From assembly GCF_000615945.1 (NCBI RefSeq), contig NZ_BAMO01000010.1, positions 1-64,000 on the forward strand: 64,000 nucleotides of DNA. Reading direction: 5' to 3'. The notes under the pieces were generated by a model that worked only from the letters and a program-made list of their open reading frames with translations, was not told the origin of the DNA and ran no database searches. The translations under genes were made by a program, and so were the position numbers. The DNA comes from Caldalkalibacillus mannanilyticus JCM 10596. Its GTDB lineage: Bacteria; Bacillota; Bacilli; Caldalkalibacillales; JCM-10596. This document shows, one piece after another, positions 26,741 to 35,527 of this stretch; position 1 is the stretch's first letter, and each line of letters starts with the position of its first letter.

Positions 26741-28185
26741 ATGCTCATTATATGTTAAGGTATGGATTAACGAAGGAATTATTTGAGATATTTAGAAAGC
26801 TTAAATTTAGGGGGATAGAGATCCCGCTAACGATGATTCGCTCCTTCCATTTATATATTAGACCCCTTGTCAATGCTAATATGGAGAATGAAGAAAGGGT
26901 ATCCGACCTACAAGCGAGGCATGGTCTATATACGATGACTGATATCCAAACAAAGTTGGTTAGATATCCTAAAGTGAAGAGCAATTTTGCACAGGACTCT
27001 AGCCGAAAAATGATTACAATGCCAGCTAGACTTGTCTCATTTGCCATTGATCAATTTTCGGATACGCCAATTTTATTAATCATTACCACAGAAAAAGAAA
27101 GACAGGACTTGCAAAATATGGTGCTGCCTGCCCATATCGAGGTTTTTGATTATCCTAATGAGGTGAAAAAGGTGGAGGTTCCTCCAGATACCCTTGCTCG
27201 TTATAAAAAAAGGGCTGAAAGACGTTTGTATAAAGTAAGAAAGCATAGAGTCTTCGGCAGTTCTACGTTCAAAGTCTGGTTTATGAGACAGTTAGTTCAT
27301 GGTTTGAAGGTGATAACTCTATTAGATGACCTTCTTCAAAAGAAGCCTATTCGAACCATGATAGATCATGTAGAAATTGTGAATCCAGGAACAACGCTTG
27401 CCTTACTTGCCCATAAGTACAATCTTACCTTTGTCAATGCTCCCCTTATGCTCATCACTGATCGGTCTTTGCTCCCAACACGAGCCCATCATTATATAGC
27501 ATGGGGAAGAAACTATTATCACTGGTTCATGGAGCGAGGGATTCCCGCCTCTAAAATTAAAATTCTTGGGAATCTTAATTTTGAGTATGAAATCAAGAAT
27601 CAAATTCCTACTTGGGATAAGAAGAAGCTGTGTCAGTATCTATCGATTCCACCAGATCATCTTGTTGTGACGTTTACGACGCAGCCATATGAAAATTCTG
27701 TCAATAGCACTGTTATGAATTGGATTAAGCAAGCTACCAGCTCTCTCCCCATTACCTTTCTTATTAAGCCTCATCCTAATGATCGTTTCTCTTATTCGCC
27801 CTACCAGACCAATCCCCTCATTAGAAAAATCCCAGAGGAGCTAACTTTGTACGATGTCTTAAATTCTTCTGATATTTTGTTGACCATTTCATCCAATACA
27901 GCGATTGAGGCAGCGTTATTTAGACTTGGCATACTGGTTTTACAGCCCCCGTTAGCGTATCATTATGAATCAAATAATAATTCTTTTAATCAGCATTTGG
28001 TTCATGCTCAGGCAGGCATTCCCATCTATTCAGGTGTGGAATTAGAGGAGGAACTAGGAAAATTAAGCAGAGATAGTGAATACAAGCAAAAGTTGATTCA
28101 GCAGGGCAGAATGTTTCTCAGAAATACCTTGCTGAGTTCAGAAAGTACTTCCAAGCAAATCCGAAGATGGATTGAATCTTTATAG
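26719..28185 (+). CDS. Glycosyltransferase-like protein, capsule/polysialyltransferase-type GT-B fold
   Basis: A 488-residue cytoplasmic protein with an ill-defined N-terminal half. The C-terminal half has the two marks of GT-B transferases using CMP- or CDP-activated donors: LIKPHPNDRFS near residue 350 and TISSNTAIEAALF near 393. It therefore fits transfer of the CMP-nonulosonate made by this operon; acceptor and linkage are unknown. It is longer than its counterpart at 18108-19477 but shares these motifs. GAGGGGACATC precedes ATG 26719, inside the upstream gene. It is last of the rightward operon. Confidence 0.7.
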   Translation: MYGEKEINAHYMLRYGLTKELFEIFRKLKFRGIEIPLTMIRSFHLYIRPLVNANMENEERVSDLQARHGLYTMTDIQTKLVRYPKVKSNFAQDSSRKMITMPARLVSFAIDQFSDTPILLIITTEKERQDLQNMVLPAHIEVFDYPNEVKKVEVPPDTLARYKKRAERRLYKVRKHRVFGSSTFKVWFMRQLVHGLKVITLLDDLLQKKPIRTMIDHVEIVNPGTTLALLAHKYNLTFVNAPLMLITDRSLLPTRAHHYIAWGRNYYHWFMERGIPASKIKILGNLNFEYEIKNQIPTWDKKKLCQYLSIPPDHLVVTFTTQPYENSVNSTVMNWIKQATSSLPITFLIKPHPNDRFSYSPYQTNPLIRKIPEELTLYDVLNSSDILLTISSNTAIEAALFRLGILVLQPPLAYHYESNNNSFNQHLVHAQAGIPIYSGVELEEELGKLSRDSEYKQKLIQQGRMFLRNTLLSSESTSKQIRRWIESL

Positions 28186-28213
28186 TCCATCTTCAGATTG
28201 GCACTTTTTCATG
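28159..28213 (+). terminator. Weak terminator at the end of the nonulosonate operon
   Basis: GAAGATGGA (28163-28171, inside the gene end) pairs with TCCATCTTC (28186-28194), followed at some distance by CTTTTTC. It lies between convergent genes. Confidence 0.4.
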
Positions 28214-28235
28214 TTCTAACTGATGGAAGTCTACT

Positions 28236-29027
28236 TTATTTTTTGTGAAGGAATTTAGAGGCGAAATGGTCCATCCCAGTTGGAAAAAGGTGAAATAGCC
28301 GACTGCCTAATTCCATCCAGAAAGGAAGATTCACTTCTCTTTTTGGTTTAATGATGACATCAATGATCCTTTCGGCGACATAATCAGGATCTAACATATA
28401 TTTGTCAATATTTTTGGTATACTTGCCGCTCTGATCAGCGATTTCAAAAAAAGGGGTACGAATGGGTCCCGGATTAATCGAAGTGACATAGATGTTATTT
28501 TCTTTTAACTCGTGGCGTAGACTATTCGTAAATCCTAGCAAAGCATGTTTACTCGCATTATAGGCACTAGATTTGGGTGTGCCTACCTTTCCAGCCTGCG
28601 ACGCTATGTTAATGATATGTCCCTTTCTAGCAGAAATCATTGAGTTTACCACTTGCTTGATACAATAGACAGCGCCAAAATAATTTACTTGCATCATCTT
28701 TTCAAAGCTTTCTTCAGGAGCTTCTTGAAAAAGCTCAAAAACCCCATATCCCGCATTATTGATTAACACATCAATCTGTGGATAGATTTCAGCAATCTGA
28801 CGAAAGGTATCTCGCACCTGTTCGATCTTAGAAACGTCTGCTGTAAAATAGTGAATTTCCTTTTGGGTCAAGGATTGAATCTCACGAGCCACCTTCTGTA
28901 ATTTTTCTTCAGATCGAGCGATGAGAATGGGATGTCCTTGATATTGTGCTACTTTTTGGACAAGCATTCTCCCTAATCCGCTGGAGGCACCGGTTACGAT
29001 CACCGTTTTTCCTGATAGCTGCTTCAT
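28236..29027 (-). CDS. Short-chain dehydrogenase/reductase (YqjQ-like)
   Basis: A classical SDR of 263 residues with all core motifs: the cofactor loop VTGASSGLGR near residue 11, NNAGYG near 89, and the catalytic Ser (NIASQAG), Tyr and Lys (YNASKHALLG) near 141-160. It resembles Bacillus YqjQ and other DltE/YqjQ-type reductases; the substrate is unknown. AAAGGAGAATG precedes the minus-strand ATG at 29027. It lies 22 bases downstream of the COG0523 GTPase gene and may share its transcript, which would place it under Zur. Confidence 0.8.
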   Translation of the reverse strand: MKQLSGKTVIVTGASSGLGRMLVQKVAQYQGHPILIARSEEKLQKVAREIQSLTQKEIHYFTADVSKIEQVRDTFRQIAEIYPQIDVLINNAGYGVFELFQEAPEESFEKMMQVNYFGAVYCIKQVVNSMISARKGHIINIASQAGKVGTPKSSAYNASKHALLGFTNSLRHELKENNIYVTSINPGPIRTPFFEIADQSGKYTKNIDKYMLDPDYVAERIIDVIIKPKREVNLPFWMELGSRLFHLFPTGMDHFASKFLHKK

Positions 29028-29049
29028 GTCATTCTCCTTTCATCCGTTC

Positions 29050-30075
29050 TTAGGATAACCAATTGTTTTTAGCGCGTTCGTAAGAGTCGAATAGAGCTTG
29101 ATTATCTAAGTTCGTCCCGATCAGGATAAGACAAGAAGCATGTTTACCTTCATCCATTACAGGAGAGAATTGAACTTGATTGGAGGCATATTGAAATTGG
29201 ACCCATTTGGTAGGATGGTCTTGAATTTGAAGCACTCCTTTGGCACGCAAAACTTCCTTAGGCAGGGAAGAAAGCCATTTTTCCAGTTCACTTTTTGAAA
29301 GCATAGGAACATCATCAATTTTAAGAGTTTGAAAAACGGAATGGTGATGGTGTCCATGATGGTGTTCATGACCATGACTATGTGAATGAAGGTGTTTTTT
29401 TGCAGAAGCTTTCTCTTCTGATGGAGAGTGATAGATTGTACTAAACTTAGAGTTCCAGACGGCCTCCAAATCAATTTCAGCATTTTTGGTTTCAAGAAGC
29501 AGCGTATTGGCTGGAATTAATGATTGGACAGCTTGTCTTGCTTTGTTTAATTGTTTTTCGGTCGCAAGGTCTATTTTGTTAAGCACAAGAATAGAACTAT
29601 GACGTACTTGATCTTTTAATATCGTGCGCACTTCTTTGGAGCTAGAAAAAAAGCTTTGGTACTCCAGAAACTTGCTGGCATCAATCATTCCAATCAGATT
29701 GTGGATTTCTAGCTCGTCTATAAACTCGGGCTGGGACAGTGTTTCGATTAGTTCAAGGGGATTAGCAATTCCTGTTCCTTCAATAATAATCAAGTCAGGT
29801 TGTTCTGAATCTGGGTGAAGAGATTGAAGAAATCCCTTCAGTTCTCGTGAAAGATCCTGCTGAATGCTACAACAGATACATCCGTTTAGTAATTCGATCA
29901 GCCGATGATTTGTAAATAGTGGCTTCTCTACATTTATTTCACCTAATTCATTTAGGATGATAGCAGGAGTTAGCTTTCTAGAATGACAGGATTCAAGGAG
30001 ATGAAGGAGAAGTGTTGTTTTTCCACTTCCTAAAAACCCTGTAATAATATAAACCGGAATTCTTCTTTTCTTCAT
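29050..30075 (-). CDS. COG0523 (CobW/YciC-type) zinc-linked GTPase
   Basis: A 341-residue G3E-family P-loop GTPase, a likely zinc metallochaperone. The Walker A is GFLGSGKTTLLLHL near residue 12, the metal-binding CxCC motif is GCICCSIQQD near 66, and NKID is near 165. A His-rich stretch at about 225-245 (alternating His, Ser and Gly) should bind zinc. The CobW C-terminal domain follows. It diverges from znuA across an intergenic region holding two Zur-box-like palindromes, so expression is probably raised in zinc starvation, as for B. subtilis yciC. Confidence 0.88.
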   Translation of the reverse strand: MKKRRIPVYIITGFLGSGKTTLLLHLLESCHSRKLTPAIILNELGEINVEKPLFTNHRLIELLNGCICCSIQQDLSRELKGFLQSLHPDSEQPDLIIIEGTGIANPLELIETLSQPEFIDELEIHNLIGMIDASKFLEYQSFFSSSKEVRTILKDQVRHSSILVLNKIDLATEKQLNKARQAVQSLIPANTLLLETKNAEIDLEAVWNSKFSTIYHSPSEEKASAKKHLHSHSHGHEHHHGHHHHSVFQTLKIDDVPMLSKSELEKWLSSLPKEVLRAKGVLQIQDHPTKWVQFQYASNQVQFSPVMDEGKHASCLILIGTNLDNQALFDSYERAKNNWLS

Positions 30076-30125
30076 GTTTCGATTCCTCCAATCTGAATAT
30101 CGGTGTTGGCTTTCTCTATTCTAAC

Positions 30126-30155
30126 ATAATATTAGTGATAGCAAAGCAGAATCAA
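30126..30155 (-). promoter_or_regulatory. Candidate sigma-A promoter of the COG0523 GTPase gene
   Basis: On the minus strand TTGATT (30155-30150), an 18-base spacer and TATTAT (30131-30126) precede the gene by about 50 bases. Confidence 0.45.
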
Positions 30156-30172
30156 GTATAATGACTTGTTAT

Positions 30173-30193
30173 AAATTGGAATCATTATTATTT
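30173..30193. promoter_or_regulatory. Zur-box-like operator 1
   Basis: The 21-base site (minus strand AAATAATAATGATTCCAATT plus T) matches about 17 of 20 defined positions of the Bacillus Zur palindrome (AAATCGTAAT-N-ATTACGATTT, from memory). It lies between the two divergent promoters, upstream of both -35 elements. Confidence 0.55.
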
Positions 30194-30208
30194 AATTTGT
30201 GAAAGTGG

Positions 30209-30237
30209 TTTACAAATGAAAAAAAAGCGTATATAAT
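30209..30237 (+). promoter_or_regulatory. Sigma-A promoter of the znu operon
   Basis: TTTACA (30209-30214), exactly 17 bases, and TATAAT (30232-30237) form a near-consensus promoter directed at znuA. Confidence 0.8.
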
Positions 30238-30248
30238 TGCACCTGAGT

Positions 30249-30269
30249 TAATCGGTATGATTATGATTT
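30249..30269. promoter_or_regulatory. Zur-box-like operator 2, just downstream of the znu -10
   Basis: The site centred on 30259 (AATCGGTATGATTATGATTT) matches about 16 of 20 positions of the Zur palindrome. It covers the start of the transcript, an ideal place for repression. Confidence 0.65.
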
Positions 30270-30301
30270 ATATACTTTTCGTTAACGCTTAGGAGGTCAT
30301 C

Positions 30302-31435
30302 ATGAAAAAGAAAGCTTTTATTATTATCGTAGGTTTAATGGTTATTTTGTCTCCATTCTTGGTTGGTTGTGCCAATACATCCCAAGATGAAATAGTAGAA
30401 ACAGGAAGCGAAGAAGGAAGTACGGAAAACAAGGAACCAGCTCTTCTTATTTATACGTCCATGTATCCTTTATATGATTTTGCTTCAAAGATTGCCGGAG
30501 ATCGTGCTGTCGTTGTGAATTTAGTACCTGCTGGATCTGAGCCCCATGACTATGATCCAACTCCGAAAGATGTGATGGATCTAAGTAAAGCGGATTTATT
30601 TATTTATAATGGCGGGGGCTTCGAAAGCTGGATTGAGAAAATAGTAGAAGCTACGAAAAGCAGCAATCCAAACTTAGTCTTAGTAGATACAACAGCTAAC
30701 ATTCAGTTGTTATCCTCTGAAGAAACAGGGCTTAGTGATCATGCGCATGAGCATGAAGATGGACATGATCACGATCACCATGCTAACGAGGACCACCATG
30801 ATCATGCTCATGAGAGTCACTCCCATGATGATCATGCTCATGAGAAAGAGGAGGAGCACGCTGAAGAAGAGCATGCGAATGAAGAACATGGACATGATCA
30901 TGGAGAGTTCGATCCGCATGTATGGTTAGACCCTCTTCTTGCCAAGGAGCAGGCAGAAGCAATAAAGAATGCCATTGTGGAATTAAACCCTGAGAATAAG
31001 GAATATTATGAGAATAACTTTTCAGAGCTGGCGCTGCAATTTGATTTGCTACATTCTAAGTACGAAGATGTAAGCCAGAATATCTCGATCAAGGACATGG
31101 TTGTATCTCATGCCGCGTTTGGTTATTTAGCTCAGCGCTATGGAATTAATCAAATCGCTATTGCAGGTTTAGATCCTACCAATGAGCCAAGTGCGAAACA
31201 ATTAAAAGAAATAGTTGAATATATGAAGAAACATCAGTTACAATATGTTATGTTTGAAAATTTAGTAACTCCTAAGGTGGCAGAAGTTGTAAGGACAGAG
31301 GTAGGAGCAGAAGCCTTAATTCTCCATAATCTTGAGGGGTTGACGAAGGAGGAGCAATCTCAAGGAAAGGATTATTTCTCTATCATGGAGGAAAATCTAG
31401 AAAGTCTTAAGCTTGCCTTGGGATATAACAAATAA
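30302..31435 (+). CDS. znuA: Zinc ABC transporter substrate-binding lipoprotein
   Basis: A 377-residue cluster A-I (cluster 9) metal-binding lipoprotein that captures extracellular Zn(II). The signal peptide ends in a lipobox (LVGC, lipidated Cys near residue 23). PAGSEPHDYDPTP carries the first metal His (near 82), and a long His/Asp/Glu-rich loop (about 145-200) is typical of ZnuA. FDPHVWLDP and SHAAFGYLAQRYG hold the further His ligands. AGGAGGT precedes the ATG. It is first gene of a znuA-C-B-B'-zur run under a consensus promoter and a Zur-like box. Zinc rather than manganese is favoured by the His loop and by Zur. Confidence 0.93.
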   Translation: MKKKAFIIIVGLMVILSPFLVGCANTSQDEIVETGSEEGSTENKEPALLIYTSMYPLYDFASKIAGDRAVVVNLVPAGSEPHDYDPTPKDVMDLSKADLFIYNGGGFESWIEKIVEATKSSNPNLVLVDTTANIQLLSSEETGLSDHAHEHEDGHDHDHHANEDHHDHAHESHSHDDHAHEKEEEHAEEEHANEEHGHDHGEFDPHVWLDPLLAKEQAEAIKNAIVELNPENKEYYENNFSELALQFDLLHSKYEDVSQNISIKDMVVSHAAFGYLAQRYGINQIAIAGLDPTNEPSAKQLKEIVEYMKKHQLQYVMFENLVTPKVAEVVRTEVGAEALILHNLEGLTKEEQSQGKDYFSIMEENLESLKLALGYNK

Positions 31436-32205
31436 TGAAAAAAGACAGGTCCGTTCCTGCTATTGAATTAAATCATGTTAGCTTTCAGTATGATAGCAAA
31501 GCTAAAGTATTGGATGATATCCATTTCACATTAGGCCAAGGAGAATTCCTAGGCCTTTTGGGGCCTAATGGCTCAGGGAAATCGACACTTATTAAAATCA
31601 TATTAGGGATACTTCAGCCGCAGAAAGGTGAAGTCAGGCTTTTTGGTGAGCCGATGGAGAAATTTAAGGACTGGAGCCGTGTAGGCTATGTGTCGCAGAA
31701 GGCAAACAGCTTTAATTCTGGCTTCCCTGCTACTGTATTTGAAGTGGTTTCAACAGGGCTTTTTGGTAAATTAGGACTGTTTCGATGGTTAGGAAAAAAA
31801 GAGAAAGCTAGAATCCATCGCGCCATTGATATGGTAGGCTTGAGTGAGTTTAGCTACCAAAATATCGGCAAGCTATCTGGAGGGCAACAGCAAAGAACGT
31901 TTATTGCTAGGGCCTTGGTGAGCCAACCGGATTTATTAATTCTGGATGAACCCACAGTTGGAGTAGACTCAGAATCTGTTGATCGGTTTTTTGAATTAAT
32001 AGAGCATTTGCATCATCATGTTGGAATTTCGATGATTTTGGTCAGTCATGATATTAGCGTGATTACAAGTAAGGTAAGTCAAGTAGCCTGTTTGAATAAA
32101 CGTATTCATTTTCATGGAAATCCACAAGATTTTTCACAAAATCAAGAAGCGATTTTAGCCACAGCCTATGGACATGACGTTCGGCTTATCGAGCATTCTC
32201 ATTAA
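31435..32205 (+). CDS. znuC: Zinc ABC transporter ATP-binding protein
   Basis: A 256-residue ABC ATPase energising zinc import. The motifs are in order: Walker A GPNGSGKST near residue 42, Q-loop GYVSQKA near 85, signature LSGGQQQR near 145, Walker B LLILDEP near 167 and the His switch VSHD near 202. The ATG overlaps the znuA stop codon (TAATGA), so translation is coupled. The C terminus runs into the ribosome site of znuB. Confidence 0.93.
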   Translation: MKKDRSVPAIELNHVSFQYDSKAKVLDDIHFTLGQGEFLGLLGPNGSGKSTLIKIILGILQPQKGEVRLFGEPMEKFKDWSRVGYVSQKANSFNSGFPATVFEVVSTGLFGKLGLFRWLGKKEKARIHRAIDMVGLSEFSYQNIGKLSGGQQQRTFIARALVSQPDLLILDEPTVGVDSESVDRFFELIEHLHHHVGISMILVSHDISVITSKVSQVACLNKRIHFHGNPQDFSQNQEAILATAYGHDVRLIEHSH

Positions 32206-32215
32206 GGAGCAGAGT

Positions 32216-33067
32216 ATGATAGAAGCTTTTTTTCACTTTGAATTTATTCAAAATGCTGTAATTGCTGGAATTGTCATTGGGTTTATTGCTCCCATTCTAG
32301 GCGTTTTTCTTGTTGTTCGCCGCTTGTCCATGATTGCAGATGCGTTGTCTCATATCACTCTTTCAGGTATTGCATTTAGCATGTTACTAAGTAAGATGTT
32401 TGGCATGTATCTGGGGTGGCTTGCTAGTCTAAACCCAATTTATATGGGGATGCTTTTCTCTGTAATGGGTGCTCTAAGTATAGAGAAGCTGCGCAGAACC
32501 TATAAGCATTATGAGGAAATCGCAATTCCCATTATTATGGCGGCTGGCATTGGTTTTGGAGTTGTTTTTATTTCTATGGCTAATGGCTTTAATGTGGATC
32601 TTTTTAACTATTTGTTTGGGAGTATTATTGCCATTCGGAGATCAGATATGATTACGATTCTCTTGGTGGGTATCAGTGTTATTCTTTTTGTTCTCTTGTT
32701 TTACAAGGAATTGCTTTCTCTTTCATTTGATGAAGAGCATGCTAAGATAACAGGAATTCCAAGGAAAAGTGTTCATTTTCTATTTATTATCGTGGTGGCT
32801 CTAGTGATCGCCTCCTCCATGAGAATTGTAGGGATTTTGTTAGTATCGGCCCTCATGGTTTTACCTGTTGCAGCCAGTATTAAAATCGCTAAAAGCTTTA
32901 AGCAGTCTATGCTGTATTCTGTTCTATTTGGACAGATCGCTGTACTGTTAGGGCTCTATTTGTCTTTTGAGTGGAATTGGGCACCGGGTGGCACGATTGT
33001 TATTATCTCCTTTCTTATTCTATGTGTAGTAATTAGTTGGAAAAAATATATCATTAGAGAAGACTAA
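32216..33067 (+). CDS. znuB: Zinc ABC transporter permease, copy 1
   Basis: A 283-residue ABC-3 family permease with about eight or nine membrane helices. Family blocks are PILGVFLVVRRLSMIADALSH near residue 25, FDEEHAKITGIP near 178 and the VSALMVLPVAASIKIAKSF stretch near 215-235. The frame opens at 32168; AAGGAG before ATG 32216 fixes the start. The next gene is a clear paralogue, so the membrane part may be a heterodimer of two ZnuB proteins rather than a homodimer. Confidence 0.9.
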   Translation: MIEAFFHFEFIQNAVIAGIVIGFIAPILGVFLVVRRLSMIADALSHITLSGIAFSMLLSKMFGMYLGWLASLNPIYMGMLFSVMGALSIEKLRRTYKHYEEIAIPIIMAAGIGFGVVFISMANGFNVDLFNYLFGSIIAIRRSDMITILLVGISVILFVLLFYKELLSLSFDEEHAKITGIPRKSVHFLFIIVVALVIASSMRIVGILLVSALMVLPVAASIKIAKSFKQSMLYSVLFGQIAVLLGLYLSFEWNWAPGGTIVIISFLILCVVISWKKYIIRED

Positions 33068-33188
33068 TGTAGTAAATTTCACCTTACCATTTTCTGAATC
33101 ATTCTTATTTCCATTGAATTAAGATGAAAGAAACGATAAAATATGCTATAGACAGTTATTATATAAATGAAAAGTGGAACGTACGAGA

Positions 33189-34043
33189 ATGATTGAACTA
33201 TTATTTGATTTAGAATTTATCCGCAGAGGAATCATAGCAGGTCTTATTGTGGGCTTTATTTGCCCTATCATAGGTTCTTTTCTTGTGGTAAGGAGACTTT
33301 CATTGATTTCTGAAGCCTTATCACATATCACGTTAACGGGTGTCGCTTTTGGGATGTTATTCGCTCAAACCTGGATTGTGTTTCAAGGGGTAGACCCTCT
33401 CTATTTTGGGTTGCTCTTTGCCTTTTTGGGTGCTTTTTTTATTGAACGAGTACGAAGGATCTTTAAGCATTATCAGGAGCTGTCTATCCCCATTCTTTTA
33501 TCAGTAGGAATTGGGTTAGGTGTGGTTTTAATGAGCATGGCTAATGGGTTTAATGCTGGCTTGCTCCATTTTTTATTTGGAAGTATTGTTTCTGTTACTG
33601 CTGAGGACCTACTATTTGTCCTGATCGCGAGTGTTATTGTATTTAGTCTATTCCTTTTATTCTATAAAGAATTCTTGTCTATCGCTTTTGACGAAGAATT
33701 TGCTAAGATCTCTGGGATCCCTAAAAAATGGATTCATTTGTTGTTTTCTTTGTTAGTTGCCTTGACGATATCGATTGCCATGAAGGTGGTAGGGATCTTA
33801 CTGGTTTCTTCGATGATGACCATTCCAGTTGCGGCTAGTCTGAAGATAGCCAAGAGCTTTAAGCAAGTCATTCTTTATGCTGTCTTGATTGCGGAAAGCT
33901 CTATGATAAGTGGGATGATAGTCGGTTATTATCTAGAAATTGCTACAGGAGGCATGGTTGTTGTGTCGGCGATTCTCCATCTCGGTAGCGTTCTATTATA
34001 TCAAAAGCTAAAGCAGTCATCTTCAAGGGAGGTTAGATCATGA
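33189..34043 (+). CDS. znuB: Zinc ABC transporter permease, copy 2
   Basis: A 284-residue ABC-3 permease closely parallel to copy 1: LFDLEFIRRGIIAGLIVGF aligns with its N terminus, and RRLSLISEALSHITLTG, SMANGFN and FDEEFAKISGIPKK recur. A GTG at 33174 is in frame, but homology with copy 1 points to ATG 33189; neither has a strong ribosome site. A gap of 121 bases separates it from copy 1. It overlaps the start of zur by 4 bases. The pair most likely arose by tandem duplication. Confidence 0.88.
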   Translation: MIELLFDLEFIRRGIIAGLIVGFICPIIGSFLVVRRLSLISEALSHITLTGVAFGMLFAQTWIVFQGVDPLYFGLLFAFLGAFFIERVRRIFKHYQELSIPILLSVGIGLGVVLMSMANGFNAGLLHFLFGSIVSVTAEDLLFVLIASVIVFSLFLLFYKEFLSIAFDEEFAKISGIPKKWIHLLFSLLVALTISIAMKVVGILLVSSMMTIPVAASLKIAKSFKQVILYAVLIAESSMISGMIVGYYLEIATGGMVVVSAILHLGSVLLYQKLKQSSSREVRS

Positions 34044-34459
34044 ACATTGAAGAAGCATTATCGATTCTAAAATCTAAAGGGTATAAATATACTGGAAAGA
34101 GAGAGGAGATGGTGCGTATTTTTTCTAGAGAAAAGCGATATTTATCGGCTAAAGAAATGCTTGAATACATGCAACAAGATTATCCCAATTTAAGCTTTGA
34201 TACCGTTTACCGGAATCTGAATTTATTTGAAGAGTTGGGAATTGTAGAAACCACACAATTAAACGATGAACGTATTTATCGTTTTTCGTGTGCTCAAGGG
34301 CATCACCACCATCACATTATTTGTACAGAGTGTGGTAAGACTCATAAAATTGATGTTTGTCCAATGGATGCCATATTAGGGGAGCCAAAGGGATTTAGAA
34401 TAACAGGTCATAAATTTGAGATTTATGGTTGCTGTGATGAATGTGGGTTGACCCAATGA
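34040..34459 (+). CDS. zur: Fur-family zinc uptake regulator
   Basis: A 139-residue Fur-type repressor. The winged helix has SFDTVYRNLNLFEELGIVE (near residue 55). A GHHHHHIICTECGKTHKID segment supplies metal ligands, and two CxxC pairs (CTEC near 98 and CDEC near 135) form the structural zinc site. Its place inside a zinc operon with Zur-like boxes identifies it as Zur rather than Fur or PerR. It is translationally coupled to znuB copy 2 (ATGA) and probably represses its own operon when zinc is plentiful. Confidence 0.88.
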   Translation: MNIEEALSILKSKGYKYTGKREEMVRIFSREKRYLSAKEMLEYMQQDYPNLSFDTVYRNLNLFEELGIVETTQLNDERIYRFSCAQGHHHHHIICTECGKTHKIDVCPMDAILGEPKGFRITGHKFEIYGCCDECGLTQ

Positions 34460-35508
34460 AACAAAACCAAGAAATGAGAGGGTCGATCAAATCCATAGGT
34501 GCAGATTTAATAGGTATTGCTCTTCTTGGTCTATTTCTCCTCTTGTTCTTTAATGTTGACTATTTCAAAGGCTCGGATGCTTTGATTCAAGTCCCCTCCA
34601 GTTGGTTAGATGTGAATACTATTTTTCTAAGTATTGTGATTGAAGCACTTCCATTCATTTTATTGGGCGTTTTTGCCTCTGCCCTGATTCAAATCTATGT
34701 GAAGGAGGATATGCTTCAACGCTATATTCCTAAAAACGCTTATGCCGCTCTCCTTCCTGCGACCATCCTCGGAGCCATCTTCCCCATTTGTGAGTGTGCG
34801 ATTATCCCTGTTGTTAGGCGTTTAATTAAGAAAGGGATGCCTCTTCATATAGGGGTTGTTTTTCTTGTAGCGGCTCCGATTTTGAATCCAGTTGTTGCAG
34901 CCTCCACTTTTTTTGCCTTTCGTACAGACTTAAGTGTATTGTACTGGAGAATGGGACTTGCCTTTGTTTTAGCGATGGCGATAGGAGCGGCTCTTTACGT
35001 CCTATTTAAGAACAGTAACCAATTGAAGTGGAGCAAGGAGGAGCTTATTGGACAGGGTGGACAACAAGGGGGAGATCCCCAGTCTTCTTCTCCAAAAACA
35101 CTAAATAAATGGAAGCAAACCTTGTATCACACGACCGATGAATTTTTTGATATGGGAAAATATCTTATTGCTGGGGCTTTTGTAGCCGCCCTCTTCCAAA
35201 CTTTTCTGGACAGGCAGTTGTTGCTGAGCATTGGGAATGAGGCATGGTCCTCCACTTTAGTGATGATGGCTTTTGCTTTTGTCTTATCTCTCTGTTCGGA
35301 AGCGGATGCCTTTGTAGCGGCTTCCTTTGGAAGTACATTTACGACAGGTTCTCTTATTGCGTTCTTAGTCTATGGACCGATGTTAGACCTAAAAAATGTG
35401 ATCATGATGGTAGCCTACTTTAAGCTAAGATTTGTTCTGGCTTTTATCGCTGTTGTCACGACTGTTGTATTCGTTTCGGTCCTATTATTACAGCTTTATA
35501 TTCTATGA
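34456..35508 (+). CDS. COG0701 permease (YcgR-like)
   Basis: A 350-residue polytopic membrane protein of the DUF318/COG0701 permease family. The conserved Cys-containing helix is FPICECAIIPVVRRLIKKGMP (near residue 110), mirrored by LSLCSEADAFVAASF near 278. Such ICEC/CSEAD motifs are thought to bind ions or thiolates during transport; the substrate is unproven. The ATG at 34456 overlaps the zur stop codon. It is paired with the next gene as ycgR-ycgQ are paired in B. subtilis. Linkage to zur suggests a metal-related role (inference). Confidence 0.8.
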   Translation: MKQNQEMRGSIKSIGADLIGIALLGLFLLLFFNVDYFKGSDALIQVPSSWLDVNTIFLSIVIEALPFILLGVFASALIQIYVKEDMLQRYIPKNAYAALLPATILGAIFPICECAIIPVVRRLIKKGMPLHIGVVFLVAAPILNPVVAASTFFAFRTDLSVLYWRMGLAFVLAMAIGAALYVLFKNSNQLKWSKEELIGQGGQQGGDPQSSSPKTLNKWKQTLYHTTDEFFDMGKYLIAGAFVAALFQTFLDRQLLLSIGNEAWSSTLVMMAFAFVLSLCSEADAFVAASFGSTFTTGSLIAFLVYGPMLDLKNVIMMVAYFKLRFVLAFIAVVTTVVFVSVLLLQLYIL

Positions 35509-35527
35509 AAATAAAGGGGATGAAACC

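Noticed and set aside
29157-29495. A 112-codon frame inside the COG0523 GTPase gene
   Set aside because: Shadow of the His-rich GTPase coding sequence; composition unlike a protein.
30710-30929. Extra frames on both strands across the znuA His-rich loop
   Set aside because: They are Met/Ile-rich artefacts of repetitive CATGAT-type codons for His and Asp; no ribosome sites.
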